Assembly: GCA_009763385.1 (NCBI GenBank)
Contig: CM019823.1
Location: forward strand, 88,547,104-88,611,103
DNA: 64,000 nucleotides
Direction: 5' to 3'
Source of the DNA: Coix lacryma-jobi var. lacryma-jobi
Lineage: Eukaryota > Streptophyta > Magnoliopsida > Poales > Poaceae
Shown: one piece after another, positions 33,001 through 43,700 of the stretch
Position numbering within the stretch: the first letter of the stretch is position 1
Layout of the letters: each line of letters begins with the position of its first letter
Notes under the pieces: model-generated
Databases searched by the model: none
The model's input: the letters and a program-made list of their open reading frames with translations, nothing else
Told to the model about the DNA's origin: nothing
Program-made: the position numbers and the translations under genes

Positions 33001-35750
33001 GAAGCTTTTGTTTGATTGGGCGATAACCTGTCTTGATGTTCAGGCTATGCTCGATCATTGATCTGTTGACTCCTTTTAGGTCTTCGGCGGACCAAGCGAA
33101 GGTGTCGGAATTTTCTCTGAGGAAGGTGACGAGGTTGCCTTCTGATCGGGGTCTAGATTGGCTGAGATGATCACCTTTCTTTCGGCATTACCCTCGAAGA
33201 GTTGGACTTGTTTGGTTTCGTCCTTTGGCGCCGCCTTCACTCTGTCATTGCGGACCTCGCCTTCGACGCTGATACCGGGGGTTTGAGGTTTTGACAAATT
33301 ATGTACATTGCGTTGCCCCGGGCTACGTTCCCTTCAGCTGTCCTTGCAATGTCCTGGTCCCCGAATACCGCGACGACACCCTTCGGCGCGGGAAGTTTCA
33401 TGCATAGGTAGGCGGGATGGATGACCGCATTGAACGCGTTTGTGACCCCTCGGCCAAAAATGGCATTGTATGGGTAGAACATGTCGACGACATCAAATGT
33501 TATGTGTTCCGTCCTGCAGTTGATTTGGTCGCCGAAGGTCACGGGCAGAGAAAATTTTCCCGACGGCTCTTACTTGTTGACCACCGAAGCCGTATAGGGG
33601 GTTGTCGGCCGGTTGCAGAAGATTTCTGTCAAGCTTCATGCTGTCGAAGGTTGAAGCGAACAAGATGTCAGCGGAGCTTCCTGTATCGACCAGTATTTTG
33701 GTGACGGTCCACCCAGCGAGGTTGGTTTCGATCACCATGGCATCTGTGTGAGGGTAATCTCTTAGCTTCATGTCACTGGAATCGAAGGTTATGGGGATGT
33801 GAGACCAACGACCGAATTTATGTGTCCTTCGACGGCCACGTGGTGAACGCGTCTGGCATGTTCCTTCCTCTGCCGTTTGTTACCATGGTCTTCGTTTGAG
33901 CCTCCGGTGATAGCTAGAATGACACCGAAGGTCGATGTTGGATTGTTGATGGTTGTTTGGTTCGAGCCTTCGGCTTTCACAGGGTGTGGTGCTGGTAACG
34001 CGGGGATCGGCGGTGGTGGTGGCAGAGCGCTGGTGGCTTGGTGGGTTGTTGGAATTTGGTTTTGGGGGTAGCTGGGTATGTGACTGTGTAAGGTGGGTTT
34101 TGGCGTTGTGGGGTGGTGGTTGGCTGATAATGGGTTTGGTTGTAGAGTGGGTGGTGGGTGTAGGGGGGTTGTTGCGAAGGTAGGCCGTAGTTTATGGGGG
34201 TATAGTGGTATGTTGGATTTGGTGGGTGGAAGCTTGGTTTCCTTGTGTGATTTATGGTTCGGGGGTCTGACGGAGCAGGTTTCCTGGATTCCTGGAATTC
34301 TTTTCCCTTGGCGAAGCATTCGCATTGCTTTGTTGTGTGCCCCTTGCCCATTCCACAGAAGTGACAATACATTTTGGCAGGATCTCGCTGCTGGTAGCGC
34401 TGGTTTGGCGGAGGTGGCAAAACCTGCGGGGCTTGGTTGCTCGGATGTTGAGCGTCCCGTGTTTGATGTTCATAGTTTGTTGCTTTGTTGATTGCACCGA
34501 CGTTGCTTTGCTCTTGGCGAAGGTTGCTTTCTCTCGGTGGGGCCTCGGCTGTGGCCTCTGCTGAGACCTCCGCGTCGGACTTCGCTCTGAAATCCATATC
34601 AGCTCTACAGTATCTTTCCATTGTTTCATGCAACTCCTCGATCGGTTGCCGGTTTTCTGCAATTGAGTGTCCTGGGCTTGACTGCAGCTCTTTTCAGACA
34701 GTCCTGCTCTGACATTTCGCCATCCTCTCGCCAGCGGCAGAGCGATTGCAATGAGCCTCGCCAGGATATCCAGGTGGACCGCTCTGCGCTATAAACCTTC
34801 GCCAGTAATCTTGGAGCGGCTCGCGCTCTTCTTGCTTGCAATTGAAAAGCTCGATGGGTTTAGCGGGGCTGGGGTAATGCCCTTGAAATTTGTACACAGC
34901 TTGTCTCTGAGGGTGATCCAGGAATCCACAGTTCCAGGGCGAAGGTTGCTGTACCAAGTTTGTGCGATGTCTCGCAGAATGATGACGAAGGATTTTGCCA
35001 TTGTTGATTCATCCCCGCCTGCTGCGGCAACTGCCGCTTCGTAGCTCATGATGAACTGGCGAGGGTCGGAAAGTCCATCGTAGCGAGGTAGGTTTTGTGG
35101 ATTGTAACATGGTGGCCAGGGCTGGGTTTGGAGTGTTTGGGAGAGTGGTGACTTTGGATCATACGGCATTTGGTGTTGCTGATGCCTTCGCTGAATGCGA
35201 AGGTTTTGTTCTCTCTCATCTGGGTAGAGCTGGCGGAAGTTTGGGTGTCTCACAGGATATGGCTCTGGGTGTGCTGGTGGTGGTGGGGGTGGAGGATGGT
35301 TATGATGGTTATCTTGATTCCGTTCCTCGTTTCCCTCTTGCAGCGGGGGTATCTCCTCATCGTTCCAGCCTTCGGCTTCGGCTTCTGCCGCAGCGAGGGA
35401 CTCCTCCATACGGCGAAGCTGCTCCCTTGCCTCGTCAGCCCTCTGCCTGATTGAGCGCAATCGGTTATGCCTCTCAAGCTGTTCCAGGCGCCTCTTCTTC
35501 TCTTGCAGCTCAGCTTCGAGCCTTTCGAGGGCTTCGAGGCCCATCTCCTCTTCTTCTCGCTCTCCTTCTCCCGAGGTGTGAGGGTGTGGCTGCGTCGCCA
35601 TTCGGACCTGAGGGCCCAGGGATTGGGGTTCTGGGGTGACATTCTCTTCCCCGAGGGTTGCACAATTTCTTCCGCAGGAGGGACCACCGTCGCTGTCTCT
35701 CTGGGCACACGTAGGTCCCTCGCTGGGTGAGCTCTTCTGTTTCCCGCCAT
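30026..35750 (-). pseudogene. gag-pol of Tat copy 1, frame broken by indels
   Basis: Starts at the ATG at 35750 (MAGNRRAHPARD) and ends near 30026. In order: a coiled-coil gag N-terminus (LERLEAELQEKKRRLEQLERH), capsid, a zinc knuckle CHFCGMGKGHTTKQC (34330-34375), aspartic protease with DTGSS at 33673-33687, and RT with YVDD at 32557-32568. Next come the first RNase H (about 31.85-32.2 kb), a second archaeal-type RNase H (VYVDGAWGATGAG, near 31.7 kb) and integrase with CEGC, DLVGP, VDNGTQF and LVERAN. The C-terminal TWNIDDLR motif ends it. At least five frameshifts break it, mostly in homopolymers, and some may be sequencing errors. A -1 shift at an AAATTTC heptamer in gag is shared with copy 2. 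Confidence 0.88.
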
Positions 35751-35779
35751 GTCAAGATTTCGACTGTCCACTCGCCGAT

Positions 35780-35796
35780 CCCCACGGTCGGCGCCA
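35780..35796 (-). other. Primer-binding site of Tat copy 1
   Basis: The minus strand reads TGGCGCCGACCGTGGGG three bases from the 5' LTR. The first eight bases match the 3' end of tRNA-Asp. Copy 2 has TGGCGCCGTCCGTGGGG at 40693-40709. Confidence 0.75.
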
Positions 35797-35799
35797 AAC

Positions 35800-36535
35800 T
35801 GTTGGGAACACACTTGCCCAACCTCCGCACTCGTGCAGGGGAAGGAGCGAAGGTGACCAAGTGTCGGATGCGGTAGCGAAGGTGAAACGGAAGTGGAAGG
35901 TGCTTGAATTCCCAAAAAAGTCGTGCTTACACTGTTCATCCCCCTGGTATTTATAGGGAATGCCAAGGGGTACGGGCCAAATTACAAGAGGGTACAGCAA
36001 AGATTCCTCGCCTCCACGCAGGGAGGAAGGGCAAAAGCGTAAATACACAGCTGAAGCGGAAACCCTAATCGGTCACATCCCAGCGCGCCGCCACCCGGCC
36101 CTTGTTCGCCTTCGGGGGTGGCGCAGCGGTCTTGACCTTCGGCCGCGCTCGCCCTTGGGTCCGCGCACCTCCGCCAACTGCCGGGCCTCTGGCTCTGCTT
36201 GCCTCCGGGAAGAAGGGCGAAGGTTTAACCTTTGGCCGTGCTCGCCGGACCTTCGGCTTCGCCCACCCTTGGGGCGACGCACACTTGCCGCTTGCCTGGA
36301 CCTTCGCTCCAAGCGAAGGTGGCGTCGTGGTTCTGCGAAGGTTTCCTGCAGCGCGATCGCCGCCTTGGACCTGCACGAAAGCACAACAAAGCGACGAGGG
36401 TTGACCCTGCATCCGGGGTCAGGGTAACGGTCTCCAATAGGAGAGGGACCTCGCAAGCACACCAGGCGTTACGCGAGGGCTAACCTCGAGCACCTGTTCG
36501 GGCGGCGCCTCTGCCGAGGGTCCTTTCCCCCAACA
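35800..36535 (-). repeat. 5' LTR of Tat copy 1, 736 bp
   Basis: Pairs with 22785-23522. The TATA box CTATAAATACC on the minus strand is at 35946-35956. Confidence 0.92.
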
Positions 36536-36540
36536 TAGGG

Positions 36541-39500
36541 CTTCATAGTTTATGATGTAGTGTAGCAAATGCAATATTTTCATTTCTTTTCTAATGCAAT
36601 GCAAAAATTAAAATGTTTATGAATTGAATATGATGATGCAATGATTAAATAAGAATTAAATATGAGAAATATGCATAAAAGTAAATATGAGGATAACTAC
36701 CGATTTTACCTTTTGGCGAAGGTTCGGATATTTAGGTCTGACGAACCGGACCTTCCCTTGGTTCAGACCTCCCAAGGTATGTCAGATGTTTGGAAAGTTG
36801 TTATTGATTGTACCTCTTAGGTGCAGACATTTTCTTCCATACTTTCTTGGTCTGAGTCTTCACTTCCTGTGGTTCACTGTCTTGAGGGTTCTCTCCTTTC
36901 TTTTCTAGGACAGTGGCGATAGCTTCTTCATCATGATTGGCCTCTCTATTCTTGATAGTTTGTCTTTTTTGGCGTTGAGAGCGGCGTCTTTCACTTCTGT
37001 TCTTCTTGGGTGCTTCATTGGGCATGTAGTTGATGAAGTAGCATCGTACCTTTTCTCTAGGAAAATGAAAATGGATTTCCTCTTGTAGATGATTGTACTT
37101 GTAGCGTAGAGGAATGGTCTTCCTAGGATGAGGTGGACATTATCGTCTTCTCATGTCGAGGATCAAAAAGTTTGCGGGGACTTCATGAACTCTAATTTTG
37201 ACTACGATGTCTTCCATCATTCCTTCTTGTTTATGCCTCTTGATATGGTGTCACTCATGTTCGTTTGTCCAGCAGTTTGAAGTGAAGCGTTAATTATGGA
37301 AACTGGCAACATCTTGCTTAGTGTGCATGTTCTTGTAGATCTAGGACCTTCACTCTGTAGAATTTAGGAGTGATAAACTTCTCCATGTTTGCTCAAGAGT
37401 GTGTCCTGCTCATAAAGACAAGGTAGAGATCAAGTGCATGGGCTCTGTTGGTGGAAAAACACCAACAGAACCAAAAGTTTTGTTTATTCCTTAGGCACAT
37501 TGCACAAGACAAACTTGTTGTTTATATGTTCTATACAATCTTAACATGAGTGATAGGATCAGAAGATGAGCATGAAATTAGCATCTTAAAATATTTAACA
37601 GATCAATTGCTTAACCCAAGGAAGGATAATCTATGCATAAAGTGTTGATCTTTTCATAATTGAGATATATCATCTTCCAAAGGTTAGATGCACAACATTT
37701 TAGCTCATTTAGTTAAGACAGTGAGATTCAAGAGAGTAGAGCTAGGAACAAAGATCAAAGGACTGAACATGTTGAGTTGATTAGGTTGGATCAAGTGAGG
37801 TGTAACTTAAACATATTTAGTTCTTTTATTTATGTTTATACTAGAATCAATAAGAAGCTTTTAAAGAGATGGTTACTTACCTTGAAATGTTACTTTATCA
37901 TTGAAGAGTGATTGTGCTGAACCACCTTGTGGAAGCTCCTCTTGTCTAGCTAGTTGTTGTTTATGAATGGCTTGTCTTCTCTTGTTTGTCTCACAGTGTG
38001 CTTGAGAGGAGGAAGATCATGGTGGAATCATCTTTAGAGGTATCGACCTTCCTTCTCTTGTGTCGACTTATCAGTGAAGGCATATTGTTCCTCGAATATG
38101 CTGACTTTGATCCTCTCTTTCTTATATTAATTCTGTACTATGAGGATGTAGGGACAGTTCCGCATTCTTCTCTTGTCAACCTTTCTTGTTTTTCCTTTAA
38201 TTATTGGGTTGATAAGAGACTTGAAGTTAGAGCTGCTACTCGAGTGCCTCTATGAGAGTCTTTTGTCTTGTAATGTCACAACTGAGACTTGTCCTCTCAA
38301 TAGTGTCTAGATGATGGAGATCATATCGGCTGTTCTTCTTGATTTGCTAGCTCAGGTATCTCTTCATCTTCTAACTCTTGTGGTGCAGTGGCTTCATCCT
38401 TCATGATGCCCTCCTCAATTCTTGGCAGTTGGTTCTCCTTTCGACGTCTTCTCTTGGTTCTCTTTGGCTGCTCATAAGTGATGTAGATGTTGAAGATGTA
38501 GTGAAAGATCCAAAAGTTGACTTCTCCAGGTCCGACATAGATGATAACATTGACGTGTTCAAGAACGATCTTCCAAGAATGAGTGGTGGATCATATTCTT
38601 CTTCTCAACTGGGACAGCATCTAGTGGTTTGTATTGATCAAAGTAGTGAGTAGGAGATCAATATGTTTGAAGTTGAGTTTCTCCTTCCTCCTTGATTGTG
38701 AAACACATCTAGACAACGAATTGTCTCTCCCAGGCGGGTTGTGCTGTAGATGGACTTCCAACAATATGTTCATGTGTTTGACTTTGTAGATCTTGCTATT
38801 GTTATAGTGGTACCATCTTGTCTCCCAGCTAGCTCTTGATTAGAAAAAGAGAATAACTTCTGACTTCTTGTCTTGATGTTTCTTGGACAATGATGATTGC
38901 AGGCCATATGTTGTTTCATACGAGGTAAGTTGCATCCTGTTTGTCATCAACGTCCAAGCAAGACTCAAAGCTAAGCTAACACCATTTGTGATCTGAGAGT
39001 AGGTTTGTGTGTCTATGGTTTGGGTTTTGGATCTTCAGTGTTCAGACCAAACCATGGATGAACAAAATCTCTCTACTGCGTAATGTTAGTGGACATATAC
39101 CCGAAGGATTGCAAGAATTTGAAGCATGGGTTGTTATCCACAACTTATATATTTTGCATCTATGCTAATAAAAAGATGTTTTTAGGATTACTTTAGTATA
39201 GACTAGTATTTCATGTGTTGGCTGCACTTTAACATGATTTAAGGCAAAAGATAACTTGCAGTAGAAGACAGAATAAACTTTGATACTCACAGTTCTTTCA
39301 TCTATGATGAATGAGCTGAGTCTTCATTGTGCAAAGTTGTTGAAGTTCATTATACGCCTTGCTTCATCTCCAGTGTGAGTTCATCTTCGGACTTTCCCAA
39401 ATTAATAATGAAAGTTTTCCTGCAGGGGTCAGTCCCCAACAAAATATCCAATATCTACTATAGCATACTATCAGTTCAGAAATCAACCTAGACACCACGT

Positions 39501-40045
39501 CTAATTTGATCTAGGAAGGCATTCTAACCTAAGCACCATGTTCAATTTAAAATCCTTCTAAAGTGAAATCAACACAACTCGTGGTTTAAACTAAACACCA
39601 TGCCTAATTTAAAGAGATGTATGACTGTACTTCAAACCCATATATATACTATAGCAGGTAAAGGTAACATGAGAACATTGTAGAGATTTATTCAGATGGT
39701 GATGAAAGAGTATGATTAGTGTATGAGCATATCTTAAAGGTAGGGTCAACCAATATAGCAACATGGCAAAAGCTGTTTTAGAAAGTCTATTCCCAAGCTT
39801 GGATTTTGCACAAATCAAGATTGGATGAATGTGATTCAATGTTACATGATGATTGGTTGGACATACCTTGTGTGTTGTTCCTTCGTTCTTTTCTGCTCTA
39901 AATGGGAAGGTTAGTGACAAGAATACCGAAGGAATATTTTCATAATTATATTCTATGCTATTACAAGGACAGTGCAGCAGAAATGTAGGCATAGCTAATA
40001 ACCAGGTATTATGATGGAGTGTAAGGATTCTACTGGTTATAGCTT
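36541..40045 (-). other. Outer element central internal region
   Basis: This sequence between the two Tat insertions is mostly non-coding and AT-rich. Apart from the protease remnant at 36990-37230, I recognise no gag, RT or integrase in either strand. It ends at the GCGTT target site of Tat copy 2 (40046-40050). Confidence 0.6.
36990..37230 (-). pseudogene. Aspartic protease remnant of the outer element
   Basis: Minus-strand translation from about 37217 gives MEDIVVKIRVHEVPANFLIL, followed after a small frame break by HLILGRPFL near 37110. This is the C-terminal flap-to-GRPFL region of Athila/gypsy proteases and is comparable to LILGRPFLN in the element at 1-12 kb. It shows the outer element derives from a gag-protease-bearing ancestor. 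Confidence 0.7.
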
Positions 40046-40050
40046 GCGTT

Positions 40051-40689
40051 TGTTGGGGGAAAGGACCCTCGGCAGAAGCGCCGCTCGAACTGGTGCTCAA
40101 ATTTAGCCCTCGCGCAACGCCTAGCGTCCTTGCGAGGTCCCTCTCCCATTGGAGACCGTTACCCTGACCCCCGGACGCGGGGTCAACCCTCGTCGCTTTG
40201 TTGTACTTCCGTGCAGGTCTAAGGCGACGGTCGCACTGCAGGAGACCTTCGCTGGCTCACGACACCACCTTCGCTGGGAGCGAAGGTCCAGGCAAGCGGC
40301 AAGCATGCGCTGCCCAGAAGCAGGCGAAGCCGAAGATCCGGCGAGCGCGGCCGAAGGTCGAGACCGCCGCACCTCTCCCCGAAGGTGAACAAGGGCCAGG
40401 TGGGGCGGCGCGCTTGAGTGTGGCCGATTAGGGTTTCCGCTTCAGCTGTGTATTTACGCTTTTGCCCTTCCTCCCTGCGCGGAGGCGAGGAATCTTTCCT
40501 GTACCCTTTTGTAATTTGGCCGTGCCCTTGGCATTCCCTATAAATACCAAGGGGATGAACAGTGTAAAGGAGGATTTTTGGGACTTGAGCTCTTCCACTT
40601 CCGTCTTACCTTCGCTACGCATCCGACGCGTGGCCGCCTTCGCTCCTTCCCCTGCACAAGTGCGGAGGGGGGGCAAGCGCGTTCCAACA
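40051..40689 (+). repeat. 5' LTR of Tat copy 2, 639 bp
   Basis: TGTTGGGGG...GTTCCAACA. The TATA box CTATAAATACC is at 40538-40548. Differences from the 3' LTR are nearly all one-base length changes in homopolymers. Confidence 0.92.
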
Positions 40690-40692
40690 GTT

Positions 40693-40709
40693 TGGCGCCG
40701 TCCGTGGGG
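40693..40709 (+). other. Primer-binding site of Tat copy 2
   Basis: TGGCGCCGTCCGTGGGG, three bases after the LTR. TGGCGCCGT can pair with the 3' end of tRNA-Asp (ACGGCGCCA). Confidence 0.75.
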
Positions 40710-40724
40710 AGAGCGAAGTCTGAA

Positions 40725-43700
40725 ATGGCGGGAAACAGGAGAGCACTTTCGACGAGGGACCAGCGCGTTGCTAGAGAGGCGGCAGCGGTGGTCCCGCCTG
40801 CTGAAGAAATTGCACAGCCCTCGGGAGGAGAGAATGTCACCCCGGAACCCAATCCCTGGGCCCCAGGCCCGAGTGGCGACGCAGCCACACCACACACTTC
40901 GGGAGAAGGAGAAGGAGAGAGAAGAAGAGGTGGGCCTCGAGGCCTTGAAAGGCTCGAGGCTGAGCTGCAAGAGAAGAAGAGGCGCCTGGAACAGCTTGAG
41001 AGGCATAACCGACTGCGCTCGATCAGACAGAGGGCAGACGAGGCCAGGGAGCAGCTTCGCCGCATGGAGGAATCCCTCGCCGCGGCAGAAGCCGAAGCCG
41101 AAGGCTGGGATAATGAGGAGATACCCCCGTTGCGAGAGGGGAATGAGGAGCCGAATCAAGATAACCTTCGTCACCATCCACCACCCCCACCACCACCAGT
41201 ACACCCAGAGCCATATCCTGTGAGGCACCCAAACTTCCGCCAACTCTACCCAGATGAGAGAGAACAAAACCTTCGCATTCAGCGAAGGCATCAGCAACAC
41301 CAAATGCCGTACGATCCAAAGTCACCGCTCTCCCAAATACTCCAAACCCAGCCCTGGCCACCATGCTATAATCCACAAAACCTACCCCGCTATGATGGAT
41401 TTCCGACCCTCGCCAGTTCATCATGAGCTACGAAGCAGCGGTTGCCGCAGCAGGCGGTGACGAATCAACAATGGCAAAATCCTTTGTCATCATTCTGCGA
41501 GACATTGCTCAAACTTGGTACAGCAACCTTCGCCCCGGAACTGTGGATTCCTGGGCCTCCCTCAGAGACAAGCTGTGTACAAATTTCAAGGGCATCACTC
41601 CAGCCCCGTCAAACCCATCGAGCTATTCAATTGCAAGCAAGAAGAACGCGAGCCGCTGCAAGATTACTGGCGAAGGTTCATTCAAATCAGAGCAAGGACC
41701 CCTGGGATATCTGACGAGGCTGTCATCCTCGCTGCAGTCAGTGGCCTGCGCCCAGGACCATGCTCCTCAAAATTTGCCAGAAAACCGGCAAACTCAATCG
41801 AAGAGTTGCATGAAACAATGGAAAGATACTGTAGAGCTGACATGGATTTCAGAGCGAAGTCCGATGCTCGGAGGTCTCAGCAGAGAAGCCACAGCCGAGG
41901 AGAGAAAGCAACCTTCGCCAAGAGCAAAGCAAGTCGGTGCATGCATCAACAAAGCAACAAATTATGAACATCAAAAACGGGACGCTCAACACCCGAGCAG
42001 CCAAGCCCCGCAGGTTTTGCCACCTCCGCCGAACCAGCGGTACCAGCAGCGAGATCCTGCCAAAATGTATTGTCACTTCTGTGGAATGGGAAAGGGGCAC
42101 ACAACAAAGCAATGCGAATGCTTCGCCAAGGGAAAGGAATACCAGGAATCCAGGAAACCTGCTCCGTCAGACTCCCGAACCATAAACCACACAAGAAAAC
42201 CAAGCTTCCACACCAAATCAACATACCACTATACCCCCATAAACTACGGCCTACCTTCGCAACAACCCTCCTACACTCACCACCCCCTCTACAACCAAAC
42301 CCATTATCAGCCAACAACCACCCCACAACGCCAAAACCCACCTTACACAGTCACATACCCAGCTACCCCCCAAAACCAAATTCCAACAACCCACCAAGCC
42401 ACCAGCGCTCTGCCACCACCACCGCCAATCCCCGCGTTACCAGCACCACAACCTGTGAAAGCCGAAGCCTCGAGCCAAACGACCATCAACAATCCAACAT
42501 CGACCTTCGGTGTGATTCTAGCTATCACCGGAGGTTCAAATGAAGACCATGGTAACAAACGGCAGAGGAAGGAACATGCCAGACGCGTTCACCACGTGGC
42601 CGTCGAAGGACCACATAAATTCGGTCGTTGGTCTCACATCCCCATAACCTTCGATTCCAGTGACATGAAGCTAAGAGATTACCCTCACACAGATGCCATG
42701 GTGATCGAAACCAACCTCGCTGGGTGGACTGTCACCAAAATACTGGTCGATACAGGAAGCTCCGCTGACATCTTGTTCGCTGCTGCAACCTTCGACAGCA
42801 TGAAGCTTGACAGAAATCTTCTGCAACCGGCCGACAACCCCCTATACGGTTTCGGTGGTCAACAAGTGAGAGCCGTCGGGAAAATTTCTCTGCCCGTGAC
42901 CTTCGGCGACCAAATCAACTGCAGGACGGAATATATAACATTTGATGTCGTCGACATGTTCTACCCATACAATGCCATTTTTGGCCGAGGGGTCACAAAC
43001 GCGTTCAATGCGGTCATCCATCCCGCCTACCTATGCATGAAACTTCCCGCTCCGAAGGGTGTGGTCGCGGTATTTGGGGACCAGGACATTGCAAGGACAG
43101 CTGAAGGGAACGTAGCCCCGGGGCAACGTAATGTACACAATTTGTCAAAACCTCAAACCCCAGTATCAGCGTCGAGGGCGAGGTCCGCAATGACAGAGTG
43201 AAGGCGGCGCCAAAGGACGAAACCAAACAAGTCCAACTCTTCGAGGGTAATGCCGAAAGAAAAGTGCTTATTTCAGCCAATCTAGGCCCTCAATCAGAAG
43301 GCAGCCTCGTCACCTTCCTCAGAGAAAATTCCGACACCTTCGCTTGGTCCGCCGAAGACCTAAAAGGAGTCAACAGATCAATGATCGAGCATAGCCTGAA
43401 CATCAAAACAGGCTATCGCCCAATCAAACAAAAGCTTCGCAGAGTCAGAAGAAAGAAAGAAGAGAGGCAGCGAAGGCGAGGTAAAAAGGCTTCTGGACGC
43501 AGGCGTCATTCGCCCAGTCAAATACCCAACTTGGCTCTCAAATGTGGTCCTAGTCCAAAAGAAGAACAAAAAATGGCGAATGTGCGTCGATTTCACTTGC
43601 TTGAACAAAGCCTGTCCGAAAGATGATTTCCCCCTACCAAACATAAGCACCCTGGTCGACAGAGCGGCAGGTTGCCAAATGCTATCCCTCCTTGATTGCT

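Larger units (their letters stand above)
22785..36535 (-). mobile_element. Tat-lineage LTR retrotransposon, copy 1 (13.75 kb), TSD TAGGG
   Basis: A complete element with TGTTGGG...CCCAACA termini and TAGGG at 22780-22784 and 36536-36540. It reads on the minus strand: 5' LTR 35800-36535, primer-binding site 35780-35796, gag-pol 30026-35750, three tandem-repeat arrays (27.5-29.75 kb), an antisense gene on the plus strand (23890-27381) and the 3' LTR 22785-23522. Two RNase H domains, including an archaeal-type one, plus an antisense extra gene are traits of the Tat lineage. Its LTRs differ by only about four positions by eye, so insertion was recent. Confidence 0.92.

Noticed and set aside
37986..38653. 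Plus-strand open frames of 89-91 codons between the Tat insertions
   Set aside because: They are antisense to the outer element, have no recognisable domain and no support from the other Athila-like copy.
43198..43626. A second frame change shared by both Tat copies between protease and RT
   Set aside because: The breaks are at different bases: copy 1 lost a C in a CCCC run upstream, copy 2 lost a base in CCCCC downstream. They are independent events, not a conserved recoding site.
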